DNA of 64,000 nucleotides from Cylindrodendrum hubeiense (lineage: Eukaryota; Ascomycota; Sordariomycetes; Hypocreales; Nectriaceae): NCBI GenBank assembly GCA_014621425.1, contig JAANBB010000121.1:31663-95662 (forward strand). The letters run 5' to 3'. A model generated the notes under the pieces. The model was given only the letters and a program-made list of their open reading frames with translations, did not search any database and was not told the DNA's origin. Both the position numbers and the translations under genes were made by a program. This document shows, piece after piece, positions 35,154-47,563 of this stretch (position 1 is its first letter; every line of letters begins with the position of its first letter).

Positions 35154-36937
35154 ATGACCCAGCAGACGCTCTCCGTCGTCGGCGCCGTCCTCGACTCCCT
35201 CACCTGGACGCGGGTTGTCGGATACGGCTTCCTCCTGCTCGTCGCCTCCTTCATCTTCGACACGGCCAGCCAGCCTCGATACCCCAAGGAGATTCCCTGG
35301 ATGGGCGACGGCGGCCGCGGCTTGCTGGCCAAGGTCCGGAACAGCATCTCCTACTTCACCCTGCACCGCACCTGGATCCAGGAGGGCTACTACAAGGTAC
35401 CTCGGCCCTGCACACCCCCCCTCGATGCTTCGTTGCGCTGACGGTGACGCTCCCGCCAGTATGGCAAGCAGGACGTCGCCTTCGTCAATCCCGCCTCAAT
35501 CTCTCGCCCCGACGATGTCGTCCTCCCGCGCTCGCAGATCGCCTGGATGATGGATCAGCCCGACGCCGTCCTCTCGGCCGACCACGCCCACAGCCACATC
35601 CTGCACTCGCCGTACAACTTCCTCGGCCACGACCTCAACCGCGAGGCCTTCGCCAGCCGCGCCATGCACAAGTACCTGGCCCGCCACCTCTCCGGCCTCA
35701 TCCCAGGCGTTGAGGACGAGGTCAACGCCGCCGTCGACGACGTCATGGGCACCGACACGGAGAACTGGACCAAGCTGAACCTGTGGGAGATGTGGCTGGC
35801 CATCGTCCCCCGCGTCACCAACCGGCTGCTCGTCGGCGAGCCCATCTGCCGCGAGGAGCTCTTCCTCAAGTCCATGGTCAAGTTCGTCGACGACGTCATC
35901 CGCAACAGCTTCCTGCTCACCATGTTCCCGTTCGTGCTACACCCCATCGTTGGCCGCCTGCTGGCCATCTCCAACTGGCTGCACTGGCGCGCCGCGAGCC
36001 GCTTCGTCCTGCCCGTCATCAAGCAGCGCATGCACGACATGGAGCAGAAGGAGCTCGGCAACCCGGAGTACAAGGACTGGACGCCGCCCGAAGACTTCAT
36101 CACCTGGGACATCCGCCTCGCCCGCCTCGAGCGCAACAGCTTCGAGCTCAACCCCGCCGTCATCTCCAAGCGCATACTGCCCATCGAATTCGCCGCCATC
36201 CACACCACCACCCTCACAGGCCAGTCCTTGATGCTGGATCTCCTCACCACCCGCCCCGAAGACGGCGTGCTCGACGCCCTCCGCGACGAAATTAACGCTC
36301 ACAAGCCTGCTGCGGGACACTGGACCAAGATCGGCCTCACCTCCCTCCTGCGGGTCGACTCGTCCATCCGCGAGTCCCAACGCCTCAGCAACTTCGCCTC
36401 CACCCTCGTTGAGCGCCAGGTCATCGCTCGCGAGGGCCTGCACAACCCAACCCTTAGCTGGACACTACCCTATGGAGCCTTTGTCACCGTCAACTTGGAG
36501 GGCACACACCACGATGACGAGCTCTACCCCGGCGGCCAGGCCTATGACCCCTTCCGCTATTCACGAGTTCGAGAGGCGTGGGAGCTGAAGTCTGAGGATG
36601 AGCGGCAGAAGAACCCCGAAGATGGTACCAAGGCGAGGGGCCTTGGCATGGTGACCACAAGCGATCGTCATCTGGCCTTTGGTCATGGAAGACATGCATG
36701 GTGAGTCCCTCGGCGTCTCTTCAAAAGATCTTCTTGACTTGCAACACTGCTGACCAAATGTTTAGCCCCGGTCGATTCTTCGTCGCCCACGAGCTCAAGC
36801 TCATCATGGCCGCCATTCTTACGAAATACGACATTAAGATGATTGACCAACGGCCTCAGCCCCAGTGGTTCGGTGCCACCATCATTCCGCCCCTGGATGC
36901 CTGCGTCGAGATCCGCCGGAAACCCGGAACAGCTTGA
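35154..36937 (+). CDS. Cytochrome P450 monooxygenase
   Basis: Three exons (35154-35396, 35460-36700, 36766-36937) encode 551 residues. An N-terminal membrane anchor (about 20-38) is followed by a proline-containing hinge. The ExxR of the K helix is ESQR near residue 386 (RVDSSIRESQRLS). The heme loop is FGHGRHACPGRFF, with the axial Cys at about residue 495 created exactly across the last intron. The I-helix region reads FAAIHTTTLTG, with the usual Thr run for oxygen activation. The layout and the RxSxxRESQRLS block resemble fungal P450s of the ent-kaurene oxidase/GA14-synthase type superfamily clades, but substrate cannot be inferred. No terpene cyclase, polyketide or peptide synthetase lies nearby, so membership of a metabolite cluster is not supported by this window. 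Convergent with MAK5. Confidence 0.93.
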
Positions 36938-37208
36938 TATTCCCCACGATGATTTGATTTGGACAGTTCAATATTGGATGCTGGCGTAGCGTTGGGCGCG
37001 TTGCCTTGGACACTTGACATATTAATTGGAGATTCCTGTGTGTACATTTTGGATGGATGTGCCTTTGAAGCTGGCTTGCTAGACTTTGATGGCAGTATGG
37101 ATCAACTAGATATGATATACCAACATTTCTCTTCCGCCTTGATTCTCTCTTTACTCCTGAGCTGGGCATTCAACATGACATATGTTATCACTCCTTGCAT
37201 TCTAGCTC

Positions 37209-39623
37209 TCATAGATTAAATCCCAACCCATTCGAATTTCCCAAAAACACGCCGCCCTTTGCACCCTCCTTCAACAAGGCGGCGATGTCCACCCGCCCGC
37301 CCGCCACGTACCGCTCGCTCACGCCCAGGTTGACACGCTGGCTCAGCTCCTCGCGCAACTGCGCTCGCATCGCACCCATCTCGGCCTTTGTCAACGCTCG
37401 CGCGTCCGCCTCCTTCTTGAGCTTGCCAGCGCCCTTGCCGCCCTTGATCTTGACCTGCTCGTCTGAGTCGTACTCGACGCCCAGCTCTTCGGCAGCGTTG
37501 CGCATCCACTGGTCGTCGCTGTGCGCCTTCTCCTTGGTCAGCACCGTATCGGCCAGCGTCTTGGCCAGCGTCACGCGCGACTTGAGGCGCGACGCTACCT
37601 TGTGGTCCAGTGGTAGCGTCTGGATCATGTGCTGCTGTCCGTTGCCGCGCTTCTCGTGCACCTTGTTCGCGAGGCGCCGTGTCGGCATCACCTCGTCGGG
37701 CGCGCAGAGCATAACGCTGACACCGCTGCGGTCGCCACGCGCCGTACGACCGGATCGATGGATGTACGTGTCGGCGGCGCGGGGGACGTGGTAGTGCAGC
37801 ACCTGGTCGACCTCCTTGATATCGAGACCACGGGCGGCGACGTCGGTGGCGATGAGGATCGAGTTGCGGGATGCCTTGAAGCGTTCGAGAGACCGGAGAC
37901 GAGCCTTCTGGGCCATCTGCGAGTGCAACGGCAGAGCTGTGAGGTTGAGGTTAGTGAGCAGCGGCGCGAGCCGGCGGACGGCATAGATAGAGTTGGTGAA
38001 GACGATGGTGCGTTTGCCGGGGTTGAGAATCAAAATAGTATAGAGATAGAGATCCTAGATGCCCTTATTAGTCTTGCGATTCTTGCTTGCATGTCAAGTC
38101 AAGCTCACCTTTTCCATGGCACCACACTCAACCAGTCCCTCCCGAAGGCCCGTGGCCATTTGACTGACGGGGTTGACATCGATGAACTTGGGTTCGCGGC
38201 GGAACTTGAGGCACTTCATCAGGTAGGCCATCTTATCCTGGTCGTCGGCTTTAAACCCCTTGCCCTTGTGCGCCAGCTTCGCCTGGAGATCCTTGTCGAA
38301 CGTGGCCGAGAAGACGAGCGTCTGTCGAGTGGCAGACGGGTGGTTTGCGTCCTCGTCCTCGTCGTCGGAGTTGTCGTCATACGACGCCGGGTCCTGCTTG
38401 TCCAGCGCGCCGATGATGTCCTCGGCTTCCTTGAACTGGCCGACCTTGAACAGCCTATCTGCCTCGTCCACCACGAGGAACCGGATCTTGGCAAAGGAGG
38501 CCTGGAGCTCCATGTCTCCGCTCAACACCTCCCACAGACGTCCCGGTGTTCCGATGACGAAATCCGCCTTCTCCAGCTGTCGCTGCTGCTTGTGGATGCT
38601 CAGGCCGCCGGTGACGACACAGACGTACGGGGCAGTCGGCAGGCCTTCGCAAAGCTGGATGAGATGGTCACCCAGCTGCTTGGCCAACTCACGGGTCGGG
38701 CTGAGAATGACGGCCAAGGGACCGCTCTTCTTTGCCTCCTCCTCGCGGCCCTCGTACAGCTCCAGCCAACGCTCAACCATGGGGATACCGAACGCGAGCG
38801 TCTTTCCGGAACCAGTCTGAGCCTTGCCGATGACATCCTCTCCAGCGACAATCTCGGGGATCGTCTGCTCCTGGATGTCGGTCGGCTTGGAGAAGCCCAG
38901 GCGGGCGATGGCCGACATGATATGCGGCGACAGGTTTAGGGGAACCCAGGCCTCCATGTCGACGTCTTCGGCTTCTTCTTCGTCGGCCAGCGCATCGAAG
39001 GCGTTGCCCTGTGGAGCGGACTTTTGTACTTCTTCCTGGGCCTTTGCCAGCTGCTCGTCGTCCTTGGAAACCAGCTTCTTCTTGTTCTTTGCGTCTTTCT
39101 TGTTGTCCTTCTTGTTGTCTTTCTTCCGCTCTTCTTTGGTCTTAGCCTTGCTCTTATCCTTTCCCGGAGCGTCCTTGTTCTCCAGGCCAGCTTGAGCGCT
39201 GCCAGCTTCGTCGGAACCGACACGCTCGACCTCCACAGCGTCGTCGCCAAACCCTTCAAAAGATTCGCCCTCATTGTTGTCGTCGTTCTCCTTGGTATCG
39301 CTGGTCTTGTTGGCCTCGTCGGTCGCTACGGTTTGTTTCTTGTCCTGACTTGAAGCCACCATGAACTGCACGCGGTCCCCATGCCGCACCACGTCCACAC
39401 CCTCAATCACCTCGAGTGCTCCAAACTCCTCGCCGACCGACTGCCACGAAAGCGAGGTGGTTTCGACTGCCTGGCGGGCACTGACGGTGCTCTTGTTGCT
39501 CTTGTTGCTCTTGTTGCCTTTGTTGCCCTTGTTCGCCTTGGACTGCGGCTTCGAGTTCTTGGTACGCTTCGGGGCGGGGCCGGCTGTTGCGGGAAGCTTG
39601 CGCTTCTTGGACGGAGGGACCAT
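37209..39623 (-). CDS. MAK5: ATP-dependent RNA helicase MAK5 (DDX24 type)
   Basis: A nucleolar DEAD-box helicase needed for 60S ribosomal subunit assembly. Two exons (39623-38109 and 38054-37209) with one 54-bp intron encode 786 residues, near the yeast length of 773. The N-terminus is basic, with Asn-Lys-Gly/Ser repeats at about 31-45, then acidic/Lys-rich to 225. Helicase motifs are in order: Q-motif region GFSKPTDIQEQTIP (243-256), motif I AQTGSGKT (268-275), SPTRELA (308-314), TPGR (359-362), DEAD (386-389) and SAT (439-441). A MAK5-typical insertion of acidic residues lies between DEAD and SAT (about 410-430). After the splice come TNSIYAVRRLAPLL, ATDVAARGLDI and motif VI HRSGRTARG (604-612). 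A basic C-terminal extension follows. All catalytic motifs are intact. Confidence 0.95.
39489..39540 (-). repeat. 9-bp repeat coding for Asn-Lys-Gly/Ser in MAK5
   Basis: Tandem TTGTTGCTC-type units on the plus strand encode about five Asn-Lys-Gly/Ser triplets on the minus strand near residues 31-45 of MAK5. Confidence 0.65.
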
Positions 39624-40356
39624 CGGATGTCTGAGTCGCCTATTCTAGGGCGATTGACGTTGCAGGATTGATTGCGTCTTGTTTTTCGGGTGTCGCTGTT
39701 CACAACCAATTCCTTGGTTGGTACGGATAGCGGTGTTACGAGGTGGGATGAAGCTCAGAAGTATTTTTTTTCCTGCTTATCGTTATCGCTTGTCGGCAAA
39801 AGTTGTCGCCGATCCACCCACCCACACCTCTCTCCACACCTACTAGGCACACCGCAATAGAAGCATCTCACTAGACATACATAGAATCCCAGTGCTGCGA
39901 CTGCTCCCGTTACAGCCTCATCAGAGATACATAATCACACAACTCCTACCGCGGAAAATTCGATGCAACAAAATATTGTCACGCAAATAAAAAATATTAT
40001 TGCGAAGTCCACAAGTTCCTCATCCGCTCTATGACAACCCGGGCAGCCAAATGTTAGCTATTGCAGCATCACATCAAGTACTTATTCCACGGTGTATTCA
40101 CAGAGCACACATCTTGGAACCATAAACGTGTCCATCAATATTAAACAACCAAGGAAATAGTGTCTTTTATCTTCCGTCAAAGGAGCCCCCGGAAAAGGTA
40201 CAAAATATGCTCAAATACTACCCCGTTACCATCCTTCCCTCCGTTCCCTTGCCGTCTGCGTTTGCCAACATTGCAAATACGAGTACATACTTGTAATACA
40301 TCCCAAGTATACCATCGTCACTCTCGTCTCGACCGCATCTCAAGTCAAACACCTTA
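39624..40356. other. Intergenic region between tandem minus-strand genes
   Basis: The promoter of MAK5 and the 3' side of the nucleoporin gene. No TATA box or motif was recognised. A plus-strand frame at 40160 is short and unconvincing. Confidence 0.5.
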
Positions 40357-43300
40357 TTAATGCGCTCCTCGAGCCCTCTTAGCTCCTCCTCCAACCTCTG
40401 AATCTCCCCGCGGCCGCTTGTTGCCCGGCTGGAAGTCGTTCGCCACCGGGTTGAGCGAAGCACGTCCGCCTCTCGCGCCTCCTCGTCCTCCACGGCCAGC
40501 ATGTGCTGGTCCGCCATCTTGGTTTCCACTCGCCGCTCGCTGGCTTGGTGGTACATAAGCACCACCCCGGCCTCCTCGAGCACCGCCGCGAGGAACAGGA
40601 ATACCGCCACCGCCACCGCGAGGCATGGGAATGCCTGATCGAGCGGGCAGGTGTCCTTGTTGCTGTTGCTGCTGCTGCTGTTGCCTCTGCTGGGGTTGCG
40701 GTGGCAGCTGGGGTAGCTGGGGTTGCTGGGGCTGCGCCGCTGGGGGAGCAGCTGTCGTCGATCCTTCAGCCTTCGATGCAAATGGGTTTGGTGCTTCACC
40801 AGTAGCCGAGTTCGTAGAGACAGCGAATGGGTTGTTAGCCTTGGGTGCAGGAATGGCCCTTGTCGCAGGCTGTGCAGCAGACGCTGGGGCTTGCTTCGGC
40901 GGCTCTGTCGTAGGCGTCGATGAGGCAGCCAGTGCAGTCTTGGCAGCAGGCGTTGCTGGGGCTGGCGATGGAGGTACACCAGCTGTCGAGCCCTGTCTTG
41001 CGGGTGTCGGCTTCGGCGCAGCTACTGCAGGGGGGGCCGTCGCCGTCTTCGCCACCTCCCAAACCTCGATAACGGGTCTCTGAGGCGTCTCGGCTGCAGC
41101 CTTCTCCACAACAACAATCTTTGCTTGGGTGTTCCTCAACTTGTTCTCGGCCATGTTGATCCGCAGGGTAGACTTCTTAGATTCCATGAGCTGTGCTTGT
41201 TCCCTGGCTGATGAAATCTTCGACTCATATTCGCTCTTCATGGTAGATTCCAGATCTGTCCTCAGCTTGACGCTTTCCACCTCGAGCTTCTTCTTGATAT
41301 TAGCAGCCACGATATTCTTAACAGTAGAGTTCGTAGACAAGAATTGGCGAATGCCGGCGTCGTCAAGCTGAGAAAGGTCGGGTGCTCCAACCGAGCCAGG
41401 GGTCGCAGAGACAGTTGGTGCCTCGGCCTTCATGGGAGTAGCTGGGGGTTGGTTGTTAGCCACAGGTGCCTCGGCGGCAGGTTTGGCTGCAGAATTTTCG
41501 GCGAGGAAGATCTGTTTCTCTTGCTCAAACTTGAGCTTGAGATCCTCATCCCTCCGCTTGAACTCGTCCTCCATCTTGGCTCTGGTCTCCTTGAGCTTCT
41601 GGTTCAAGGTATCACGCATTCGGTCCGAGCGTTCCTTCACGGTTTGCTGGATCTTAGTCTCGATTTCGGTTGCCTTCAGCTCAAATTCAGCTGCCTTAGC
41701 CTCGGCGGTAGCAATCTTCTCCTCCAGGGCCTTCTTCTCCTCATCGGAGACGGCAGGTGTCGCCCCCTCACCTGCAACTTCGGTTATCTCAGCTGGGGCG
41801 GCGGCGGCGGCGGCAGGCGTCTGCTCAGTCGGCTGAGGAGCGGCCTGGGCTACCTCTTGCAACTTCTTCGTAGCTTCGTCGCGCTCGGAGACAGCTGTTT
41901 GTAAGTCGGTTTGAAGCGTCTGGAGACGCTGCTCGGCTCCTAACTTCTGGGCGTTGACAGCCTCAAGCTCCTTTTGAACATTGGCCAGCTGCTGCTCCAA
42001 CTGTGAGACCACTTCCACGGAAGCGGATGCCTCAGCTGGCAGAGGAGCCGTAGTAGAGGTCTGGGAAGCTTGAGCAGCCTGAGCAGCTTGAGCAGCTTGA
42101 GCTTGTTGTCGGAGGTCCTCTACCTCCTTCTGGAAGTTTTGAATCTGTTGTTCAAGCTCCGATTTCTGTTGCCCGGAAAGCTCCACCTGGCCCTTGACAC
42201 CTTCAAGGTCGCCATTGGCTTTGTCCAAGGTCTCTTGGAGCTGGTTGGCTCGTTGAAGAGCCTCGTTCCTTTCTCCTGTGATCTTCCTCGACCGCTCCTT
42301 GAATTGATCCACCAGCTTGCCACGAGTCGTGGTCCAGCCCGTGCGCTCCGTCTCCAAGGTAGCCTCAAGTTCAGTGACCTTGGCCTTGAGCGGCTCTTCA
42401 CCTTGCTTCAAGGTATCGCGCTCCGTCTCAAGGCTGGTGATGGTCTCCTTCAGCTGCTCCATCTCCGCAGGGTCAACGCGGCCATACTTGGTCAGGATGC
42501 CCTCGGTTCGCTTCTGCCATCGGTCCCGGTCCTCCTGGATCTGCTTGATCTCCTCCTCCAAGAAAGACTTCTGAGTCTTGAGCGTGTCGATTTCGGCCTC
42601 GAGCGGCTGCACCTTGGCCTCCATATCTTCAATCTTCTGGTTCTTCTCCACAATCTGATCTTTGAGCTGTTGGTTCTCATTCCGGAGAGTCATGCTGCTC
42701 TCGCGGTAGATGTTGAGCTCATTCAGCTTCTCCATAAGGTCTTGATGGGTCATCGAGGTTCGACCGCTCTGGGCTGCTTGAGTGCGCTCCTGATCAAGCT
42801 TGAGGCGTGCCTCATCCAGTTGGGATTGAGTATACTCGAGCTGTTGTTGAAGTCGTTTGGCCTCTTGGGTCTTCAAGTCGTACTGGACCTCAAGAATCTC
42901 CTTCTCGCGGCGGAGGTAGCTATTGAGTTCACGAAGGCCTTCAGTAGCATCTCCCATTGGAACAGGAGACATCCTCTCATCGCCGTCGTCAGTCTCAGTG
43001 CGCTTCTGTTGTAAGGTTGAGACCTGCGTAGTCAAGCCCTCCAGTTGTTCGTGGAGGAGCTTGTTCTGCGCATTAACATCTTCGCGCCTGGTCTTGAGCT
43101 CGGCCATCTCCTGCTCCAGCTGTTGTCGACGATCCTCCCAGGAAGTCTCACTCTGAGCGAGAGTCACCTTGGCAGACTCTGCCTCGGTCCTTAGAGATTG
43201 AGCTTCACTCTTGAGTTCGTTGTGCTCAACTCTAAGTTGCTGCACAAGCTTGGCAGCCTCGGCGTGCTTGACGAGCTCTTGCTCGTAGTCCTGTTGCGCC

Positions 43301-46300
43301 TTTGTGGCAATATCGGCTTGAGCACGAAGATCTTGTTGGTGATACCTTGTTGCCTCCAGATGCCGGGCACTCTCCTCCTTCAGCCGGCTGACCTCCTCCT
43401 CAAGAATACCCTTTTCATCTTCAAACCTCCGGGCAACTTCTCCCTGTGAATCTCGTAGGGTAGAGAGCTCGGTGTTGGATCGAGAAAGTTCGGCAGACAT
43501 GTCCTCGATACGATGGCTAAGTTCCTTGGATTTGTTGTCCTTCTCCTCAATGAGAGCTTCTGTCTCTTGGCGGTATTGCTCTTGGGAATTCCGAAGGTCC
43601 TCCAAAGCTTCCTCGTTGGCCTGGCTCAACTCCTTGAACTGCTCGGCCTGAGCCTTGGCATTCTCCAGGTGAGTGTTGGCCATGTCCAGATCGCGCTTGA
43701 GATCAGAAATCTCCATGTTGAGATCTTGAATTTCGGCTTCAAGCTGCTGCTGCTGTTCGTTGTTCTCCGCAGCAGTGCCGGGCCTTGGGGTAGGTCGTGG
43801 TTGAAGGCGACCGGCTCGTTCCTCGGCGTTCCTCAGCTCGACAGCAAGCTCATCAACTCGGGCCTGTAGGTGATCTCTACTAGTCTTGATACCCACATGA
43901 TCCTCCCGAATCTGGCTGAGGCTGGCCATGAGGTCGTCAATTCGCTTCTGAGCTTCCTTCGATTCGTACTCCTTCCTGAGCTGCAACTTCTTGGTCTCCT
44001 CCGTCTCGTAAGATAACTTCCTTTGGGTGTCGCTCAATTCCTGTTCGAGGCTCTCGATCCGGGTCTGGGCCTTTCGTCGAGTCTCAGATTCGCCCAAGTT
44101 TCTCTCGTTCTCGAGAGATTGCTGGGTTGCGAGAAGGTTATTGAGTCGGTTCTTTTCCTCGATCAGGTTCTCGTTATCCTTGCTTAGTCGGTCCTGGATA
44201 TCCTTCCACAACTTCTTCTCGGCCTTCAGGTTGGCAGTCTCGTTCCGCATGCTGTCGAGTAGGCCCTTAGCCTCGATGAGCTCTTCAGCAACCTGCTGGG
44301 TTCGAATGTCTTGTTTAGCTGCCGTCTCAGAAAGTGTTTGGCTTCGCTTTTGCAACTCTCGGTTCTCGCTCTGGAGAGCAACATAGTTGCTGTTCAGCAT
44401 CTCGCGCCGCTCATCTCCAATTCGCACATCACCATGTAGTTTCACATTGTCGGTCTGGAGGGAATTCTTCTCAGACGTGAGACTGCTGACCTGGTCGCGT
44501 AGGTCCTTGCGCACTCCATCCTGTGCGTCCCGGAAACTGTCGTATTCGGCCTGCAGCTTACGCAGAGCCTCGTTTAAGGTCTCAGCCTGCTCTCCAGCTT
44601 CGATACTAGCCAAGGGCAGTCGTCCGCTGCCATCCAGAGAGCTGCGCATCAAGGATGCCTCGTCTCCATTTGTGCCTCGCTGCTGCAAAAGACGTCTGAA
44701 CATGTCTCGCTCCATTTTGTAGCTTTCCATGGTGTTCTTAATCGACTTAGTCTCCTCAGTCATATGGGCAAGCTCCTGTTGAAGCTTTTCAACCATGTCG
44801 TGATCGTCCTTGGCTTGGTGCTTCGCAGCCAATGCTTCTTCACTCTCCAGCTGCTCAGCGAGTTCTCGGGTAATGCGCATGAGCTCCTCGTTCTTGGCCT
44901 GCAGCGACTTAACATCCTTGAAGACGACCAGCTTCTGCGTAATGAACTGATGAGTGTCTGACATGTCAGAAAGCACCTCCTCAGAAATCTCTCCCTTCTC
45001 TAGTTGTTTAAGACGGAAGGTCTCCTCGTCGGTGAGTTGGTCCATGCCCTTCTCGATGGCATAGATGTTGAAGACGAGCATCTGGATCTGAGTTCCAAGA
45101 TCACGCAGTTGAGTGCGTAGGATCTTTGTCTCGGATTGCGCGGTAGCAAGAGCGCCCTCGGCCTTTCTGGCGGCTCTCCGAGAAATATCGCGCTCTTCAA
45201 AGCTCTGTTGAGACAGCTCAGACATGCGAGCAATCTCGTTGCGGAGAGTCTCTGATTCAACTTGGAGTTCTTGGATTTCAGGGGCCTTTGCCTCCAAGGC
45301 GGTCATCATGTTGTCCAGCTCTTCGGATAGCTGCTGGTTCCTCCGGCGCTCGCTTGCCAGCTGAGCCTTGACCTGGTACAGCTGCTCAATGGCTTGAGTG
45401 GCTGTGATGGCAGACTTGCTGCGAATAGAAGCAGGTGTTCCGAAACCGGGGGTTCCGAAAGGAGAGGCACCCCGTCCGATCAACGATCCGTTGGCACGAG
45501 GAGTCTGCGGTGCCGACTCGGGTGGCGGGCCATGCTCCAGTCGTACCTGAAGCTCGTCGATTTCGGTCTCAAGTTGACGAATTCGCTCCTCCATCTCAAC
45601 TCCTGCTTGTCGCTCCTGCTCAAGTTCGACTCGAACACGTCGGATCTCGTTTTCGTAGTTGTCCTTGAGGCGCTCCTTCTCGGCTTCCAGTTCTCGCACA
45701 CGTTCTTGGTGTTTCTTGCTGAGCTGGTCAGACATATCAACCAACCGCCTCTGGTCGTCCAATTCCTGCTTGTAGCTTTCAACCGTCGTGGCAAAAGAAC
45801 CTTCCTGTTTCTGGAGCTTGACAAGAGCGTCGTCTGCCTTGGCTTGCATGGCATCGAGTCGATCACGAAGTTGTTGCTCGGTTCGCTTCAGGGAATCGAC
45901 CTGCGATTGGATGTCCTCGTTCTGTCGTTGAAGCTCAGCAATGCGAGAGCCCTTCTCCTTCCGGTACTTGAGGCCCTCTTCGCTCTTGGTCTTGAGTTCA
46001 TTCTCAAGCCACTCGCTGTTCTTGCGGGCCAGTTCGAGCTGTTGATGTGTAGACTCTTCTCGGTACTTGGCGCTGTTGAGCTGTCCCTTTGCGTTTTGCT
46101 CGGACTGCTGTAGGGCCGTGACTTCGCGAGAGAGCTCGACATTTCGCTGGTGTTGCTTGGTGAGCTCTTCCGTGAGAGTCTGGTCGCGCTTGTTGTTCGA
46201 CTCGATGATGCTTAGGTTGGTTCGGTTCGACGACTGGAGGGTCTCGATCTTGTCGTTAAGGGCCTTGACCTCAGCATCGTGGTCTGACTTCTTTGACTTG

Positions 46301-46697
46301 AGAATTTGCAATTCGTTGTCGACGGACTGTCGCTTCGTTTCTGTGGGGAAGGAAGAATCAGCAAATGGGACATTTTGGTTGCAAGACCACCCCGCAAGCA
46401 CCTACCTTCGTCCTTCAATTGCTGTCGAGCCTCTTCAACATCCTTGAGGGCCTTGTCTGCAGTCGCCTTGAATGTTTGCGACCGAGTCTCGGAGCTTCGC
46501 ACGGCATTCTCCAGCTCGATGTCGATCTGGAGCTTGTCGGCGTAGAGGGTGTCGAACTCGTGCGCTTTCGCAGCGACGCACTGCAAGAGCGCCGTGACGA
46601 GGTCGACAGTCGGCTCGGTCGTCAGCGTCACCAGGGCGGGCTGATCGAGGCCAAGGTGGCCTGCGATGTAGCCGATGTCCACATCTGCGGCCGCCAT
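40357..46697 (-). CDS. Nuclear-basket nucleoporin, TPR/Mlp1 type
   Basis: Two exons (46697-46406 and 46340-40357) with one 65-bp intron encode 2,091 residues. The protein is almost continuous coiled coil (heptad-rich Glu/Gln/Lys/Leu) from about residue 50 to 1,700. Around residue 550-640 it carries the family marker region MLVFNIYAIEKGMDQLTDEE, with FITQKLVVFKDVKSLQAKNE, typical of the TPR/Mlp1 segment. In the nuclear basket this family anchors mRNA quality control, telomere and silencing factors. The C-terminal 300 residues are Ala/Pro/Thr-rich and disordered. They hold a poly-Gln tract coded by CAG repeats (40657-40692) and an Arg-Gly-Gly-rich end before a KRPRGDSE basic motif. A frame shadow in the minus strand at 40.2-41.0 kb overlaps the end and is not separately supported. 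Confidence 0.9.
40657..40692 (-). repeat. CAG/CAA repeat coding for poly-Gln in the nucleoporin
   Basis: CTG/TTG repeats on the plus strand give eight or nine consecutive Gln on the minus strand near the C-terminus of the TPR/Mlp1 protein. Confidence 0.7.
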
Positions 46698-47563
46698 GGT
46701 GGTGGATCGTTTATGTCAACAGCGCGGCTCTCGTCATTCCCGCAGCTGCGTTTCCACAAAAAGGAACAAGGACAAAGGAAGCAGCTCGCAGTTCTCGTCT
46801 CGTCAAAGTCGATGGGCGCGTGCGCGCAGGAGTGTGAAACGTGGCCGTACGAGGCTGACGGGGTTGCGTTGTGGTGAAGAACAAAGGATCGAATTTGGTG
46901 GTGATGAGGCAGAGAAATTAGAGCTTCGCGCCTGAACGACGAGACAACTGTTTTTGGACCAACACCAACAAGGCTCAGCTGTTTGAAGGAGCAACGGCGC
47001 ACGGACCACTAGCCGAGCCGCCGCGTCCACCTGGTCGTGTTTCGTACCTTGCAAGCTGCCCCACCGTAACAAAGTTCCTCCGACTTGATGACCTACCCTA
47101 CACCTCTGTCGGTGCTCAATCTGTTGGTCATCGTACGCATCACTCTGGGAGGGAATACGAGGCGGTTGGTTGGAGGAGTTAGTATAAAATGTTCGTTTAT
47201 TAGTCTACATGTGGTGTTTTTTTTTGTCAAACTTTAATTCAACCATCAGGCTTTACGGTTGACGAGCGAAGCTTGCTAAGACATGATTGATCAACGCAAA
47301 CAACAAGCCTCCATAAGGACGCAAGTACACACGACACTGACATACATCATTAAATACATTTGGCCTGAAATAATGGAAAGGATTCATAATTTTACGTTCT
47401 AAATCGCTGCAAATACACATAATGTTCATCGCTATCCAAACATTGAACCCACAATACCCGTCTACAATACATCTTCCTATACCAAAACGCCGTTTCGCTT
47501 CGTAACCTCACTCGCCTTCAAATTTCTCCGAATATCGTCTAGAAAAACCCCGAGATTGACCCC
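46698..47563. other. Intergenic region between two minus-strand genes
   Basis: The promoter of the nucleoporin and the 3' side of the cell-surface gene. It holds a run of nine T at about 47217-47225. No gene is supported. Confidence 0.5.

Noticed and set aside
35154..36937. P450 as part of a secondary-metabolite cluster
   Set aside because: No synthase, cyclase or tailoring enzymes were found within the window on either side.
37629..38939. 436-codon open frame antisense to the MAK5 helicase
   Set aside because: Its length follows from the codon bias of MAK5 on the other strand; it has no motif, and MAK5 has all helicase motifs.
40218..40979. 253-codon minus-strand frame at the end of the nucleoporin gene
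   Set aside because: It overlaps the Gln/Pro-rich tail in another frame and consists of low-complexity codons; the nucleoporin reading ends with a sensible RGG-rich tail.
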